Of a stretch of DNA of 64,000 nt, positions 28,258 through 36,985 are shown one piece after another. A program made the translations under genes and the position numbers. The notes beneath the pieces are model-generated. The model had not been told where the DNA came from. It saw only the letters and a program-made list of their open reading frames with translations, and made no database searches. Origin of the DNA: Exiguobacterium aurantiacum DSM 6208 (lineage in GTDB: Bacteria; Bacillota; Bacilli; Exiguobacteriales; Exiguobacteriaceae); contig NZ_JNIQ01000001.1 in the NCBI RefSeq assembly GCF_000702585.1, positions 2,175,001-2,239,000 of the forward strand, written 5' to 3'. Numbering within the stretch: position 1 is the first letter of the stretch; every line of letters starts with the position of its first letter.

Positions 28258-29573
28258 GATTCACCTCTTGCGATTTGGGCCAGACGATCGAGCGTCTGCT
28301 CGAACGATGCCTCTTCTTCAATCGACTGCTTTAAAAATGTGAGCAGTCGCGGATATTGATCAATGGCCGTATCGATGGCCGGGTTCGTCCCTTTTTTGTA
28401 CGCTCCGATGTTGATCAAGTCCTCGGCGTCCAAATACGTGGCGAGCCAGCTCCGAAATGTTATCGCGCTCTCCCGATGCGCGGGTGAGGCGATCTGGTTC
28501 ATGACCCGACTGATCGACTTCAAGACATGGATGGCCGGGAACTGGCCACGGTTGGCAAGTGCTCGGTCCATGACGAAGTGACCGTCGAGGATCCCCCGTA
28601 CCGCATCGGCGATCGGTTCGTTCATATCGTCCCCATCGACGAGCACCGTGTAGAACGCAGTGATCGAGCCCGCCACGGCCGTGCCACTCCGTTCAAGCAG
28701 TTGCGGCAACATCGCGAAGACTGACGGCGTGTACCCTTTCGACGTCGGTGGCTCACCGGTCGCCAGGCCGATCTCTCGTTGCGCCATGGCGAAGCGGGTC
28801 ACCGAGTCCATCATCAACACGACTTCTTTCCCTTCGTCTCTGAAGTACTCGGCGATCGCTGTCGCCGTGTAGGCGCCTTTCAACCGGACGAGCGGGGGCT
28901 GATCGCTCGTCGCCACGATAACGATCGAACGGGCCATCCCTTCCGGTCCAAGTTCGTTTTCAATGAATTCCTTCACTTCCCGGCCACGCTCCCCAATCAA
29001 GGCGATGACGTTAATATCAGCCGAAGACCGTTTGGCGATCATCCCGAGCAACGTCGATTTCCCGACCCCGGAACCAGCGAACAGTCCGACCCGCTGCCCT
29101 TTGCCGACAGTCAACAGACCGTCGATAATACGGACACCGGTCGATAGACTGTCCAAAATGCGCGGCCGTTCGAGCGGGTTCGGCGGCTTGCGCAACACGT
29201 CATAACGTTTCACGGTAGCCGGAGCTTCACCCGATAGCGGACGACCGAGCCCGTCTAACACTTGACCGATCAGTTCAAAGCCGACCGGAACTTGGAGCAT
29301 ACGACCGGTCCCTTTGACGATGCAGCCCGGAGCGATCTGTGTCGTCTCCCCGTACGGCATGAGGAGCACTCGCTCTTCGTTGAACCCGACGACTTCGGCC
29401 TCGACGGACTGTCCGGCCGGTAATTCGATCAGACATCTTTCACCGACAAAGGCACTCGGTCCGTTCGATTCGATCATAAGTCCGACGACTCGGCAAACAC
29501 GGCCGACTTTACGCACGTACTCGTCTTCCGGTGAGCGCGCCAACGTTGCGGCGACGCGTTCAATAAGCGCCAT
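28254..29573 (-). CDS. fliI: Flagellum-specific export ATPase FliI
   Basis: ATPase of the flagellar export apparatus, related to F1 beta. It is 439 residues from the ATG at 29573 (MALIERVAATLARSP); a longer in-frame start upstream lies in fliH. Walker A is FAGSGVGKSTL, Walker B lies in VVLMMDSVTRFAMAQRE, and the conserved ERGREVKEFIE is present. It overlaps fliH by 14 bases and fliJ by 4. Confidence 0.97.
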   Translation of the reverse strand: MALIERVAATLARSPEDEYVRKVGRVCRVVGLMIESNGPSAFVGERCLIELPAGQSVEAEVVGFNEERVLLMPYGETTQIAPGCIVKGTGRMLQVPVGFELIGQVLDGLGRPLSGEAPATVKRYDVLRKPPNPLERPRILDSLSTGVRIIDGLLTVGKGQRVGLFAGSGVGKSTLLGMIAKRSSADINVIALIGERGREVKEFIENELGPEGMARSIVIVATSDQPPLVRLKGAYTATAIAEYFRDEGKEVVLMMDSVTRFAMAQREIGLATGEPPTSKGYTPSVFAMLPQLLERSGTAVAGSITAFYTVLVDGDDMNEPIADAVRGILDGHFVMDRALANRGQFPAIHVLKSISRVMNQIASPAHRESAITFRSWLATYLDAEDLINIGAYKKGTNPAIDTAIDQYPRLLTFLKQSIEEEASFEQTLDRLAQIARGES

Positions 29574-30282
29574 CGGCCAAGACCTCCTCGATGTTAGAGC
29601 GGATCCGTTCCAAACTGTACGACAAATCGAGTTCAGTGCCGTGTTGCGGCGTCTCGATGCGGACACTCGTCTCTGACAAGCTCGCGTCCGCCCGATATTT
29701 CAGCAGTGGCGTCTGTTCAGACCGCCACGTCGACTCGAACCGTTGAATCGAGGCGAGACGAGTCGGATGGACATAAACCGTCAACGACTCGGCATCTAAT
29801 TCTCGGAGCAGTTGTTGGCGAATCATATCAGCGAATAACGTCTCTTCTTTACGCACGAGGTCGGTCGTCAACTTGGCGCCGACTTCGACGGCGAGGGCGA
29901 CGAGGTGCTGTTCGGCTGAACGCCACTTGTCGTCGTATAGTCGTTCGAGTTCGACGAGCACGGTGTTCAACCGTGTCGTCAATTCTTCGAACTCTGCCTT
30001 CCCTTCCGTCTGGCCTTGCGCGAAACCGGCAGCACGACCTTCTTCGTACGCAGCCGCAAGCGTGTCGTCCTTCAGACGCTCTAACGCTTCTTGTGAGGCG
30101 TGTAAGCGTTCGTTGGCTGCGGCTTCTTCTTGCTTGAGTTTTTCATAGCGGTCTGCGATCTCTGACTCGTGATCGACTTCGGGTAATACATCGACCGTCT
30201 CAAATAACGGCTTCGAGTCGATCCGTTGCGGTCGGAGCGAGGTCGCACGCCCTCGTTTGATCACACTAGACAACGATGTCAT
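29560..30282 (-). CDS. fliH: Flagellar export stator protein FliH
   Basis: Negative regulator and peripheral stalk of FliI, 240 residues, with an N-terminal variable region, a long Glu/Ala-rich coiled coil (about 40-110) containing EGRAAGFAQGQTEGK, and a C-terminal domain similar to F-ATPase b/delta. The ATG at 30282 is very close to GGAGG; a TTG at 30273 is better spaced and would remove three residues. It overlaps fliG by 8 to 17 bases. Confidence 0.9.
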   Translation of the reverse strand: MTSLSSVIKRGRATSLRPQRIDSKPLFETVDVLPEVDHESEIADRYEKLKQEEAAANERLHASQEALERLKDDTLAAAYEEGRAAGFAQGQTEGKAEFEELTTRLNTVLVELERLYDDKWRSAEQHLVALAVEVGAKLTTDLVRKEETLFADMIRQQLLRELDAESLTVYVHPTRLASIQRFESTWRSEQTPLLKYRADASLSETSVRIETPQHGTELDLSYSLERIRSNIEEVLADGAY

Positions 30283-31273
30283 CTCCTCCGCCGCGGCTGA
30301 TCACGATTTCTCCGACGTCTTCTAGGCGACGGATGATGCCGACGATTCGGCTTTGCGCCTCTTCGACGTCACGCAACCGGACAGGCCCCATGAATTCCAT
30401 ATCTTCTTTGAACGTATCGACCATACGTTGTGACATGTTTTTGAAGATGACTTGTTTGACTTCTTCGGACGACACTTTGAGGGCGAGCAGTAAATCGTCG
30501 TTTGCGACTTCGCGAATGATTCGTTGAATCGCCCGCGAGTCGAGCGTGACGATGTCTTCGAAGACGAACATCCGCTTCTTGATTTCTTCGGCCAGTTCCG
30601 GGTCTTCGATCTCGAGCGCGTCGAGTATCGTTCGTTCTGTCGTGCGGTCGACGCCGTTGAGCACTTCGACCACAGCTTCGATGCCTCCAGACTGCGCATA
30701 ATCCTGCATGTCGGTTTGCGACAAGTTCTTCTCAAGGATCTGTTCGACTTCATGGATGACGTCCGGATTGAGACGGTCCATCGTGGCGATCCGCTTGGCG
30801 ACTTCCGATTGAATCTCGGGCGGTAGTTCGGACAAGATTTGACCAGATTTGACCGGCTCGAGATGCGCCAAAATCAAAGCGATCGTCTGAGGATGCTCGT
30901 TCTGGATGAAGTTCAAAAGTTGTTTCGGATCGGCTTTACGCGCGAACTCGAACGGTCGGACTTGAAGCGTCGACGTGAGACGATGGATGAGTGCCATCGC
31001 CTTCTCTTCGCCGACCGCTTTTTCGAGCACCGTTTTCGCGAACCCGATGCCCCCTTGCGTAATATAGCTCTGCGCCATGGCGAGTTCATGAAACTCTCCC
31101 ATGATCGCTTCTTTTTGTTCAGAAGACACTTTCTTCAATGCCGAGATTTGAAGCGTCAACTGTTCCATCTCTTCTTCGGACAAATGCTTGTAGACGCTCG
31201 ACGCCACTTCCGGTCCGAGCGAGATCATGAGCATCGCCGCTTTTTCTCGGTTCGATTGTTTTGCATAGTTCAC
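30266..31273 (-). CDS. fliG: Flagellar motor switch protein FliG
   Basis: C-ring protein that meets the stators and produces torque. It is 335 residues from the GTG at 31273, which has GAGGAG eight bases upstream; another GTG at 31282 lies inside that ribosome site. Landmarks are the EHPQTIALILAHLEP helix, the GGIEAVVEVLNGVDR stretch and the charged torque helix FEDIVTLDSRAIQRIIREV. The C terminus ends in a Gly-Gly-Gly-Asp-Asp region typical for Bacillales. Confidence 0.95.
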   Translation of the reverse strand: MNYAKQSNREKAAMLMISLGPEVASSVYKHLSEEEMEQLTLQISALKKVSSEQKEAIMGEFHELAMAQSYITQGGIGFAKTVLEKAVGEEKAMALIHRLTSTLQVRPFEFARKADPKQLLNFIQNEHPQTIALILAHLEPVKSGQILSELPPEIQSEVAKRIATMDRLNPDVIHEVEQILEKNLSQTDMQDYAQSGGIEAVVEVLNGVDRTTERTILDALEIEDPELAEEIKKRMFVFEDIVTLDSRAIQRIIREVANDDLLLALKVSSEEVKQVIFKNMSQRMVDTFKEDMEFMGPVRLRDVEEAQSRIVGIIRRLEDVGEIVISRGGGDDIVV

Positions 31274-31278
31274 GGTAC

Positions 31279-32847
31279 TCACTCCTCAGACATCCAAGTG
31301 CGAAGAAGCTTGGCAAATTCCTCTGGGTTGCTCTCCGCCAATTTCTCCAACTGTTTCTTCTTGACGGCGCCTTCGCCCCGCTCTTCGAGGTCGAGGTCCG
31401 GCACTTCGTCCTCATACGGTACTTCCCATTCGTTCGTCTCGCTGAGCGGTTCTTCTTTCCGTTTCCGGAGTGCGAAGAACACGAGCGCGAGCAACAGGAC
31501 GGCACCGGCCGCAGCCGCATACATCCACCATTGCGTCGGTTGCTCGACAGCAGCCGCCTCTTGCGTCTCGGCGAATGGCCGTGAGACGACGACAACTTTT
31601 TGTTCGAGTTCGGCCTCGGTGAGCGCCTCGCCCGTCTTCGCGAGCGACGTCCGGATGATCGAGTACATCATCGTTTCAAGGTCGCCTTCAAGCTGCGGGT
31701 CAATCGTCGTCGCACCGTTCGGTGGTTCGACGATGAGCTGGACGCCAAGGTCGCGAATCGTATACGGTGCATTTTGAATTTGTTTCGTGATGCGGTTCAC
31801 TTCATAGTTGATGATCTCATGGTTCTTCTCGCTCTCTTCGGTCCCGTTCCCGGTCGCAGCTGGGAAGTTGACGGTATCGTTCTCAGCCGTTCCCGCCGCA
31901 GTCGTCGTCCCGGTACCGCCCGTGTACGCTTCAGCGATCCGTTCGGCGGACGTGACGATTCCTTCCATGTTGTCTTCGTTGACCGGTGTGACAAGATTTT
32001 GCTCTTCTGCCGTCTGGGTCGTGTCGATGTCCGCCGTCACCGAGACGAGGACACTTCGTTCCCCGAGCAGGACGGACAACATCTGTTGGATCTGTTGGCG
32101 GACATCTTTCTCGACTTGGCGTTTCAAGGCGAGCGGGTCAGACGAACCGCCACCGGCCATTGTCGATTGGTCCAAATCGTAATACGTGAAGTATTGGTCC
32201 ATGACCGAGATGTTCTCCGGTTTCAAGTTCGGCACACTCTTGCTGATCAAGTGGTACAACCCTTTGATCGTCGCTGGCTCTAAATTCATGCCGGCCCCGA
32301 GGTTTAAGACGATTGACGCCGTCGGCTCCCCTTGGTCTTCAGCCAAGAACACCGATTTTTCCGGCAAAGAAATGATGACTTTCGCTTGGTTGATGCCTTC
32401 GATTTGCGTGATCAATCGTTCGAGCTCGGTTTGCATCGCACTCCGTTCGATCACGGCCATTTCCCGGTCGGTCGTTCCAAATCCGGCGTTGTCACTGAAG
32501 AAGCTGTAATCGATGGCGCCCGATTTTGGGATGCCGGCTGCCGCCAAGTTTACTTTCAACTGGTCGACCCGTTCACTCGGCACATAGACGCTCACACCGT
32601 TCGACGTCGCCTTGATTTCCGACTTCACCCCGTCGGCCGTCAATTTTTCCGTCACTTCTCCGGCTTCTTGCGCTGACAAGTTGGTGTATAGCGGCGCCAT
32701 ATTCGGTCGAGCGAGTAACATGGTGAGGATCACCGCGACGAGAAGTACGCCGGCGATGACGATGCCCCAAAAGATTTTTCGGTTCGCAGGCATCTCCTTG
32801 ATCGAACCGGTCAGTGAACTGAATCGTTCTTTTAACTTTTCATTCAT
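31279..32847 (-). CDS. fliF: Flagellar MS-ring protein FliF
   Basis: Forms the MS ring, the base for rotor and export gate. It is 522 residues with membrane segments at about 25-45 and 437-457, a periplasmic-side ring-building region between them (KVIISLPEKSVF, PTASIVLNLGAG) and a C-terminal cytoplasmic tail that binds FliG. The upstream ribosome site is weak (GAGG about 13 bases away). It follows fliE by 21 bases. Confidence 0.97.
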   Translation of the reverse strand: MNEKLKERFSSLTGSIKEMPANRKIFWGIVIAGVLLVAVILTMLLARPNMAPLYTNLSAQEAGEVTEKLTADGVKSEIKATSNGVSVYVPSERVDQLKVNLAAAGIPKSGAIDYSFFSDNAGFGTTDREMAVIERSAMQTELERLITQIEGINQAKVIISLPEKSVFLAEDQGEPTASIVLNLGAGMNLEPATIKGLYHLISKSVPNLKPENISVMDQYFTYYDLDQSTMAGGGSSDPLALKRQVEKDVRQQIQQMLSVLLGERSVLVSVTADIDTTQTAEEQNLVTPVNEDNMEGIVTSAERIAEAYTGGTGTTTAAGTAENDTVNFPAATGNGTEESEKNHEIINYEVNRITKQIQNAPYTIRDLGVQLIVEPPNGATTIDPQLEGDLETMMYSIIRTSLAKTGEALTEAELEQKVVVVSRPFAETQEAAAVEQPTQWWMYAAAAGAVLLLALVFFALRKRKEEPLSETNEWEVPYEDEVPDLDLEERGEGAVKKKQLEKLAESNPEEFAKLLRTWMSEE

Positions 32848-32868
32848 CGCAACTCGTCATCCTCTACA

Positions 32869-33153
32869 TTAAACTTGCATTCGCATCATTTCTTGATAAG
32901 CTTCGACAGCTTTGTTCCGCACCTCTATCGCGAGTTGCATCGCAATCGACGACTCTTCGCTTTGAATCATCACTTGGTGAAGGTCGGCCTTACCGACGGC
33001 CAAGTCAGCCCGAGCCGCGCTCGTCGCTTGTTGCACGTCGTTCAGCGACCGCATCGCTTCGTTCAAGTATGATCCAAACTGAGATGGGGTATCCTTCACA
33101 CTCGGAAGCGTGGTCGGTTGCGTCCCAATCATTGAAACCGGATTAATCTGCAT
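32869..33153 (-). CDS. fliE: Flagellar hook-basal body protein FliE
   Basis: Links the MS ring to the proximal rod, 94 residues. The sequence FGSYLNEAMRSLNDVQQ and the C-terminal MQLAIEVRNKAVEAYQEMM are the family signature. It lies between flgC and fliF, 13 bases after flgC. Confidence 0.96.
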   Translation of the reverse strand: MQINPVSMIGTQPTTLPSVKDTPSQFGSYLNEAMRSLNDVQQATSAARADLAVGKADLHQVMIQSEESSIAMQLAIEVRNKAVEAYQEMMRMQV

Positions 33154-33166
33154 ATGTTGTCACTCC

Positions 33167-33598
33167 TTATCCTTTACCAATTTCCATCGCTTTGACGAGC
33201 ATCGCTTTCGTCGCATTCATTGCGGCGATATTCGCCTCATACGAACGAGTGGCGCCCATCAAGTCGACCATCTCTTTTAGTAAATCCACGTTCGGCAATT
33301 GCACGTACCCTCGTTCGTCCGCGTCGGGATGGCTCGGGTCGTAAGACAACTTGTACGGGGCTTCGTCCTCGACGATGCGTGCGACTTGCACCCCGCCCTT
33401 CACGGCGCCCGCCAGTTGTTTCTGGAACGGCGCTTCCTGCAACACCGTCATCTTACGCGTATACGGTTGCCACTCCCCATCGACGAGCTTACCGCGCGTC
33501 GTCTGGGCGTTGGCAATGTTTGCCGACACGGTGTCCATACGTAGTCGCTGTGACGTCAATGCCGTCGCCGATATATGAAAACTATCGAACATGCCCAT
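33167..33598 (-). CDS. flgC: Flagellar proximal rod protein FlgC
   Basis: Proximal rod subunit of 143 residues. The N-terminal FHISATALTSQRLRMDTVSA and NIANAQTT and the C-terminal SYEANIAAMNATKAM fit the rod family. GGAGG is nine bases before the first ATG. It lies 2 bases after flgB. Confidence 0.97.
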   Translation of the reverse strand: MGMFDSFHISATALTSQRLRMDTVSANIANAQTTRGKLVDGEWQPYTRKMTVLQEAPFQKQLAGAVKGGVQVARIVEDEAPYKLSYDPSHPDADERGYVQLPNVDLLKEMVDLMGATRSYEANIAAMNATKAMLVKAMEIGKG

Positions 33599-33600
33599 CG

Positions 33601-33969
33601 TTAACGACCTCCTCGGATCACAGTCTTCAATCCGCCGAGCCGACGGTTGAGCTGCTCCATCATCGCCTCATATTGCAACTGATTGCGGGCCAACTCGCTC
33701 ATCTCGAAATCGAGGTCAACGTTGTTCCCGTCACTTCGCATCGCGCCACCGGCACGATCCACGACTTGTGTGCCCGCCCGTTCACTCGGACGCCCACCGG
33801 CAAGTTTCAGGCGCATCTCGTTCGACAACGTCTGTTCGAAGACGGCTTGCTTCGCCCGGAAGTTCGGGGTATCAATATTCGACAAATTATGACTGATTAC
33901 TTTTTGGTTCATGACCGAATGGTTGATTGCTTGCTTCATCAATTGATAGTCGGTGCCAATCCAGTTCAT
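33601..33969 (-). CDS. flgB: Flagellar proximal rod protein FlgB
   Basis: First gene of the fla/che operon, proximal rod subunit of about 122 residues. The signature VISHNLSNIDTPNFRAKQ is at the N terminus. I use the ATG at 33969 (MNWIGTDYQ); a GTG at 33978 is possible. Neither start has a strong ribosome site. The 272 bases before it hold the codY terminator and a CodY-box-like sequence; I see no convincing sigma-A or sigma-D promoter there. Confidence 0.94.
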   Translation of the reverse strand: MNWIGTDYQLMKQAINHSVMNQKVISHNLSNIDTPNFRAKQAVFEQTLSNEMRLKLAGGRPSERAGTQVVDRAGGAMRSDGNNVDLDFEMSELARNQLQYEAMMEQLNRRLGGLKTVIRGGR

Positions 33970-34115
33970 GCGGCTCACTCACTTTCTCATAAAGATGCAT
34001 GTATATACCTTATTTGGAAATTCTACTATTACATTGAAACAAATCTGTAACAGTTCTGAAAGATATTTTTATTAAAACAGGTAAATGCTGTTCCCTCTTT
34101 TTGTCGAATTTACGA

Positions 34116-34130
34116 CATATTCTGAAAATA
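34116..34130 (-). promoter_or_regulatory. CodY-box-like site upstream of flgB
   Basis: The 15-base sequence CATATTCTGAAAATA (plus strand) matches the established CodY motif AATTTTCWGAAAATT at 12 of 15 positions. It lies between the codY terminator and flgB, about 147 bases before the flgB start. In Bacillus subtilis CodY represses the fla/che promoter, so a site here is biologically sensible. No binding has been shown. Confidence 0.5.
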
Positions 34131-34144
34131 ATTACTTTTGCACT

Positions 34145-34180
34145 AAAAAACCCGTTCTTTCCTCAGAAAGAACGGGTTTA
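34145..34180. terminator. Strong intrinsic terminator after codY
   Basis: A perfect 14-bp stem (34148-34161 with 34166-34179, 4-base loop) is followed on the minus strand by a T run (34145-34150). It lies 62 bases after the codY stop and insulates the fla/che operon from codY transcription. Confidence 0.9.
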
Positions 34181-34241
34181 TATACCTAATGCTCAGTCTA
34201 ACTAAGCGTTATCACGCTTTTATAGAAAGAATTAGACTATT

Positions 34242-35021
34242 TCAATTCGATTTCAGCTTCTGTAATTCGAACAAGAAATTATCATTCAATATCTTAATAT
34301 ACGTTCCTTTCATTCCAAGCGAACGTGATTCAATGACACCGGCACTCTCGAGTTTACGAAGTGCGTTGACGATGACCGAACGAGTAATTCCCACTCTATC
34401 GGCAATTTTGGAAGCGACTAACAGTCCTTCGTTACCACCGAGTTCTTCGAAAATGTGCTCGATCGCCTCAAGCTCCGAATACGAGAGGGAGTTGATTGCC
34501 ATTTGCACAACCGCTTTCTTCCGAGCTGACGCCTCAGCTTCTGCTGCCTTCTCACGAAGAATTTCCATCCCTACGACCGTCGCGCTGTATTCTGCGAGCA
34601 CGAGGTCGTCTTGGGTGAACTCGTTGTTCAAACGACCGAGCACGAGTGTGCCGAGACGTTCACCTCCACCGATAATCGGGACGATCGTCGTTTTCGACTC
34701 GAGGAAAAGTTCACGGTTCTCAACCGGGAAAGCTGTATACTCGCTGTCGATGTCGATGTTTTCCGTCGTCTCTTTCACGTTAAACAAGTTCGACGCGTAC
34801 GGTTCTGGGAACTGACGGTCGACGAGAAACGCCTTCATCCGCTCGTTCTCGATTTGTTGTTTGATCGCGAAGCCGAGCAGACGGCCGCGGCGGCTGACGA
34901 TGAACGTGTTCGCTTCGAGCACTTCACGCATCTTGTCGGCCATTTCTTTAAAGTCAACGTGTGCGCTCGCCTCTTGTTGAAGCATCGTGTTCAATTGTCG
35001 TGTTTTATCTAGTAAGTTCAT
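34242..35021 (-). CDS. codY: GTP-sensing transcriptional repressor CodY
   Basis: Global regulator that senses branched-chain amino acids and GTP and represses nutrient-scavenging, competence and motility genes in rich medium. The start [15 protein letters not shown] at 35021 gives 259 residues, the exact Bacillus length; longer in-frame starts lie inside hslU. The N-terminal GAF domain is followed by a winged helix-turn-helix (about 200-250) with [20 protein letters not shown]. It is the last gene of xerC-hslV-hslU-codY. Confidence 0.97.
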   Translation of the reverse strand: MNLLDKTRQLNTMLQQEASAHVDFKEMADKMREVLEANTFIVSRRGRLLGFAIKQQIENERMKAFLVDRQFPEPYASNLFNVKETTENIDIDSEYTAFPVENRELFLESKTTIVPIIGGGERLGTLVLGRLNNEFTQDDLVLAEYSATVVGMEILREKAAEAEASARKKAVVQMAINSLSYSELEAIEHIFEELGGNEGLLVASKIADRVGITRSVIVNALRKLESAGVIESRSLGMKGTYIKILNDNFLFELQKLKSN

Positions 35022-35038
35022 AATTCTAATTTTCCTCC

Positions 35039-35054
35039 CTGTATGTGCATACAG
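35039..35054 (-). repeat. Inverted repeat just before the codY ribosome site
   Basis: CTGTATGTGCATACAG is a perfect 16-base palindrome located 5 bases after the hslU stop and directly against the GGGAGG ribosome site of codY. It could be a small RNA hairpin limiting codY translation or a protein operator. Confidence 0.5.
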
Positions 35055-35058
35055 AATC

Positions 35059-36429
35059 TTATAGTATATATTGGCTAAGGTCTCGATCTTCCGCGATCGA
35101 GCCGACTTTCTCTTTGACATATGCTGGTGTGATTTGAACGCTCGTCTGCGGCATATCGGCCGCCTCGAACGACAAGTCCTCGAGCACGCGCTCCATGATC
35201 GTATACAAGCGACGCGCGCCGATGTCATCGGTCTCCCGGTTGACGTGCGTGGCAATCTTCGCAATCTCTTCAATCGCCTCATGCGTGAACTCGACACCAA
35301 TTTCTTCAGACTCGAGCAAAGCTGTGTACTGTTTGATGAGCGCCTGTGACGGTTCCGTCAAAATCTTCACGAAATCCTCTTCGGTCAGGCTGCTCAACTC
35401 GACACGAATCGGGAAACGTCCTTGAAGTTCTGGAATCAGATCGGACGGTTTCGCCATATGGAACGCGCCGGCTGCGATGAAGAGGACATGGTCCGTCTTG
35501 ACCGGTCCGTATTTCGTGACGACCGTCGAACCTTCGACGATCGGCAAGATGTCACGTTGCACCCCTTCACGGGAGACGCCAGCGTGATCTTGTGACTTCG
35601 TGGCAATCTTATCGATCTCATCGACGAAAATGATCCCCATCTGTTCACTGCGCTGCACGGCCTCGTCGTGAACTTCATTCATGTCGAGTAAGTTCTCCGC
35701 CTCTTCAGCGACGATGAGCGGTCTGGCCTCCCGGACAGGAAGCTTTCGTTTTTTCCGTTTTTTCGGGACGATTTGGCCGAGCATGTCTTGCAGGTTCGAC
35801 AATCCTTCCATCCCTTGACCTTGGAACAAATCGACGGTCTGCTTCTCTTCGAGGTTAACCTCGATCAAACGATCTTCCAACTCACCGAGCTCGAGTAAAC
35901 GGCGTAGCTGTGAGCGGTCAGACGCATGCTCTGTCGATGGTTCTTGCGGCTTTTGGGCTTGCCCGCCGAACAACGCCTCAAACGGGTTGGCCGTGGTCGG
36001 TTCGGCTTTCGCCTTTCCTTGCAACGCATCAAGAATACGTTCTGTCGCAGCGGCCTCCGCCTCGTCTTTCACACCTTCCTTCTTGTCTTCTTTGACAAGA
36101 CGTACGGATGCCTCGACGAGGTCTCGCACCATCGATTCGACGTCACGGCCGACGTAACCGACCTCGGTGAACTTCGTCGCCTCGACTTTAATGAATGGTG
36201 CTCCGACTAGTTTGGCTAGCCGACGAGCGATCTCGGTCTTCCCGACGCCGGTCGGTCCGATCATTAAGATGTTTTTCGGCGTGACTTCGTCGCGCAGGTC
36301 CGCACTCAACTTTTGACGGCGATAGCGGTTGCGAAGCGCGATCGCGACTGCCCGCTTCGCATCTTTTTGTCCGATGACGAACCGGTCTAGCTCCGACACG
36401 ATTTGGCGTGGTGTCAATTCACGTTTCAT
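35059..36429 (-). CDS. hslU: HslUV (ClpYQ) protease ATPase subunit
   Basis: AAA+ unfoldase that feeds substrates to HslV. It is 456 residues from the ATG at 36429 ([15 protein letters not shown]), which overlaps the hslV stop by 4 bases. Walker A is [15 protein letters not shown], Walker B lies in [12 protein letters not shown], and the intermediate I domain (about 110-240) is Glu/Lys-rich. The conserved C-terminal end is RDLSQYIL, whose tail docks into HslV. Confidence 0.96.
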   Translation of the reverse strand: MKRELTPRQIVSELDRFVIGQKDAKRAVAIALRNRYRRQKLSADLRDEVTPKNILMIGPTGVGKTEIARRLAKLVGAPFIKVEATKFTEVGYVGRDVESMVRDLVEASVRLVKEDKKEGVKDEAEAAATERILDALQGKAKAEPTTANPFEALFGGQAQKPQEPSTEHASDRSQLRRLLELGELEDRLIEVNLEEKQTVDLFQGQGMEGLSNLQDMLGQIVPKKRKKRKLPVREARPLIVAEEAENLLDMNEVHDEAVQRSEQMGIIFVDEIDKIATKSQDHAGVSREGVQRDILPIVEGSTVVTKYGPVKTDHVLFIAAGAFHMAKPSDLIPELQGRFPIRVELSSLTEEDFVKILTEPSQALIKQYTALLESEEIGVEFTHEAIEEIAKIATHVNRETDDIGARRLYTIMERVLEDLSFEAADMPQTSVQITPAYVKEKVGSIAEDRDLSQYIL

Positions 36430-36974
36430 TTTGAATCGCCTCCGATCGTTTCTACGATGACTTGGTCGTTCGTATAGACGCACAACTCGCCGGCAATCTC
36501 GAGGGCGGCCCGAGCAATCTCCTCGGCCGATTTCTCCGGTGAGTGGCGGACGAGCGCCCGGCCGGCCGCGAGGGCGTAGTTCCCTCCCGAACCGATCGCA
36601 AGAATCCCATCATCCGGTTCGATGACCTCACCGTTTCCGGAGACGAGCAATAGATGTTCGTCGTCCATGACGATGAGCAACGCCTCGAGTTGACGAAGCA
36701 TCTTGTCACCGCGCCACTCTTTCGCGAGTTCGACAGCCGCTCGAGGGAGATTCCCATTATACATCTCTAGCTTCGATTCGAACTTCTCGAACAGGGTGAA
36801 CGCATCAGCGACGCTTCCGGCAAATCCGGCCACAACTTTCCCGCCATAGAGCCGGCGTACTTTCTTTGCCTTGTTCTTCATGATGACGGCGTTACCGAGC
36901 GTGACTTGCCCGTCGCCGCTCATCGCGCCTTTGCCTTCGTGACGGACAGCGAAAATCGTTGTTGCATGGAACAT
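36426..36974 (-). CDS. hslV: HslUV (ClpYQ) protease peptidase subunit
   Basis: Peptidase of the 20S-like two-ring protease, 182 residues. The body matches the family ([43 protein letters not shown]). The N terminus reads [10 protein letters not shown]: the catalytic Thr of E. coli HslV would correspond to Thr5, after a four-residue extension, and there is no Ser at position 2 as in Bacillus subtilis ClpQ. AGGGGG about seven bases upstream supports this start. The gene lies 11 bases after xerC and overlaps hslU by 4. Confidence 0.95.
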   Translation of the reverse strand: MFHATTIFAVRHEGKGAMSGDGQVTLGNAVIMKNKAKKVRRLYGGKVVAGFAGSVADAFTLFEKFESKLEMYNGNLPRAAVELAKEWRGDKMLRQLEALLIVMDDEHLLLVSGNGEVIEPDDGILAIGSGGNYALAAGRALVRHSPEKSAEEIARAALEIAGELCVYTNDQVIVETIGGDSK

Positions 36975-36985
36975 AGTATGACCCC

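Noticed and set aside
30839-31777. Plus-strand open frame of 312 residues opposite fliG and fliF
   Set aside because: It lies antisense to two clear flagellar genes, has low-complexity Arg/Phe-rich sequence, no ribosome site and no recognisable domain; GC-rich codon use creates such frames.
31600-32283. Plus-strand open frame of 227 residues opposite fliF
   Set aside because: Entirely inside fliF on the other strand; composition is typical of an antisense shadow.
33220-34050. Plus-strand open frame of 276 residues opposite flgC and flgB
   Set aside because: Antisense to two rod genes and no domain features; the conserved rod signatures are on the minus strand.
34063-34077. Second CodY-like sequence before flgB
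   Set aside because: Only about 10 of 15 positions match, which is expected often in AT-rich DNA, so I do not list it as a site.
35022-35300. N-terminal extension of CodY by 93 residues
   Set aside because: It lies inside hslU in another frame; CodY is 259 residues from the standard MNLLDKTR start.
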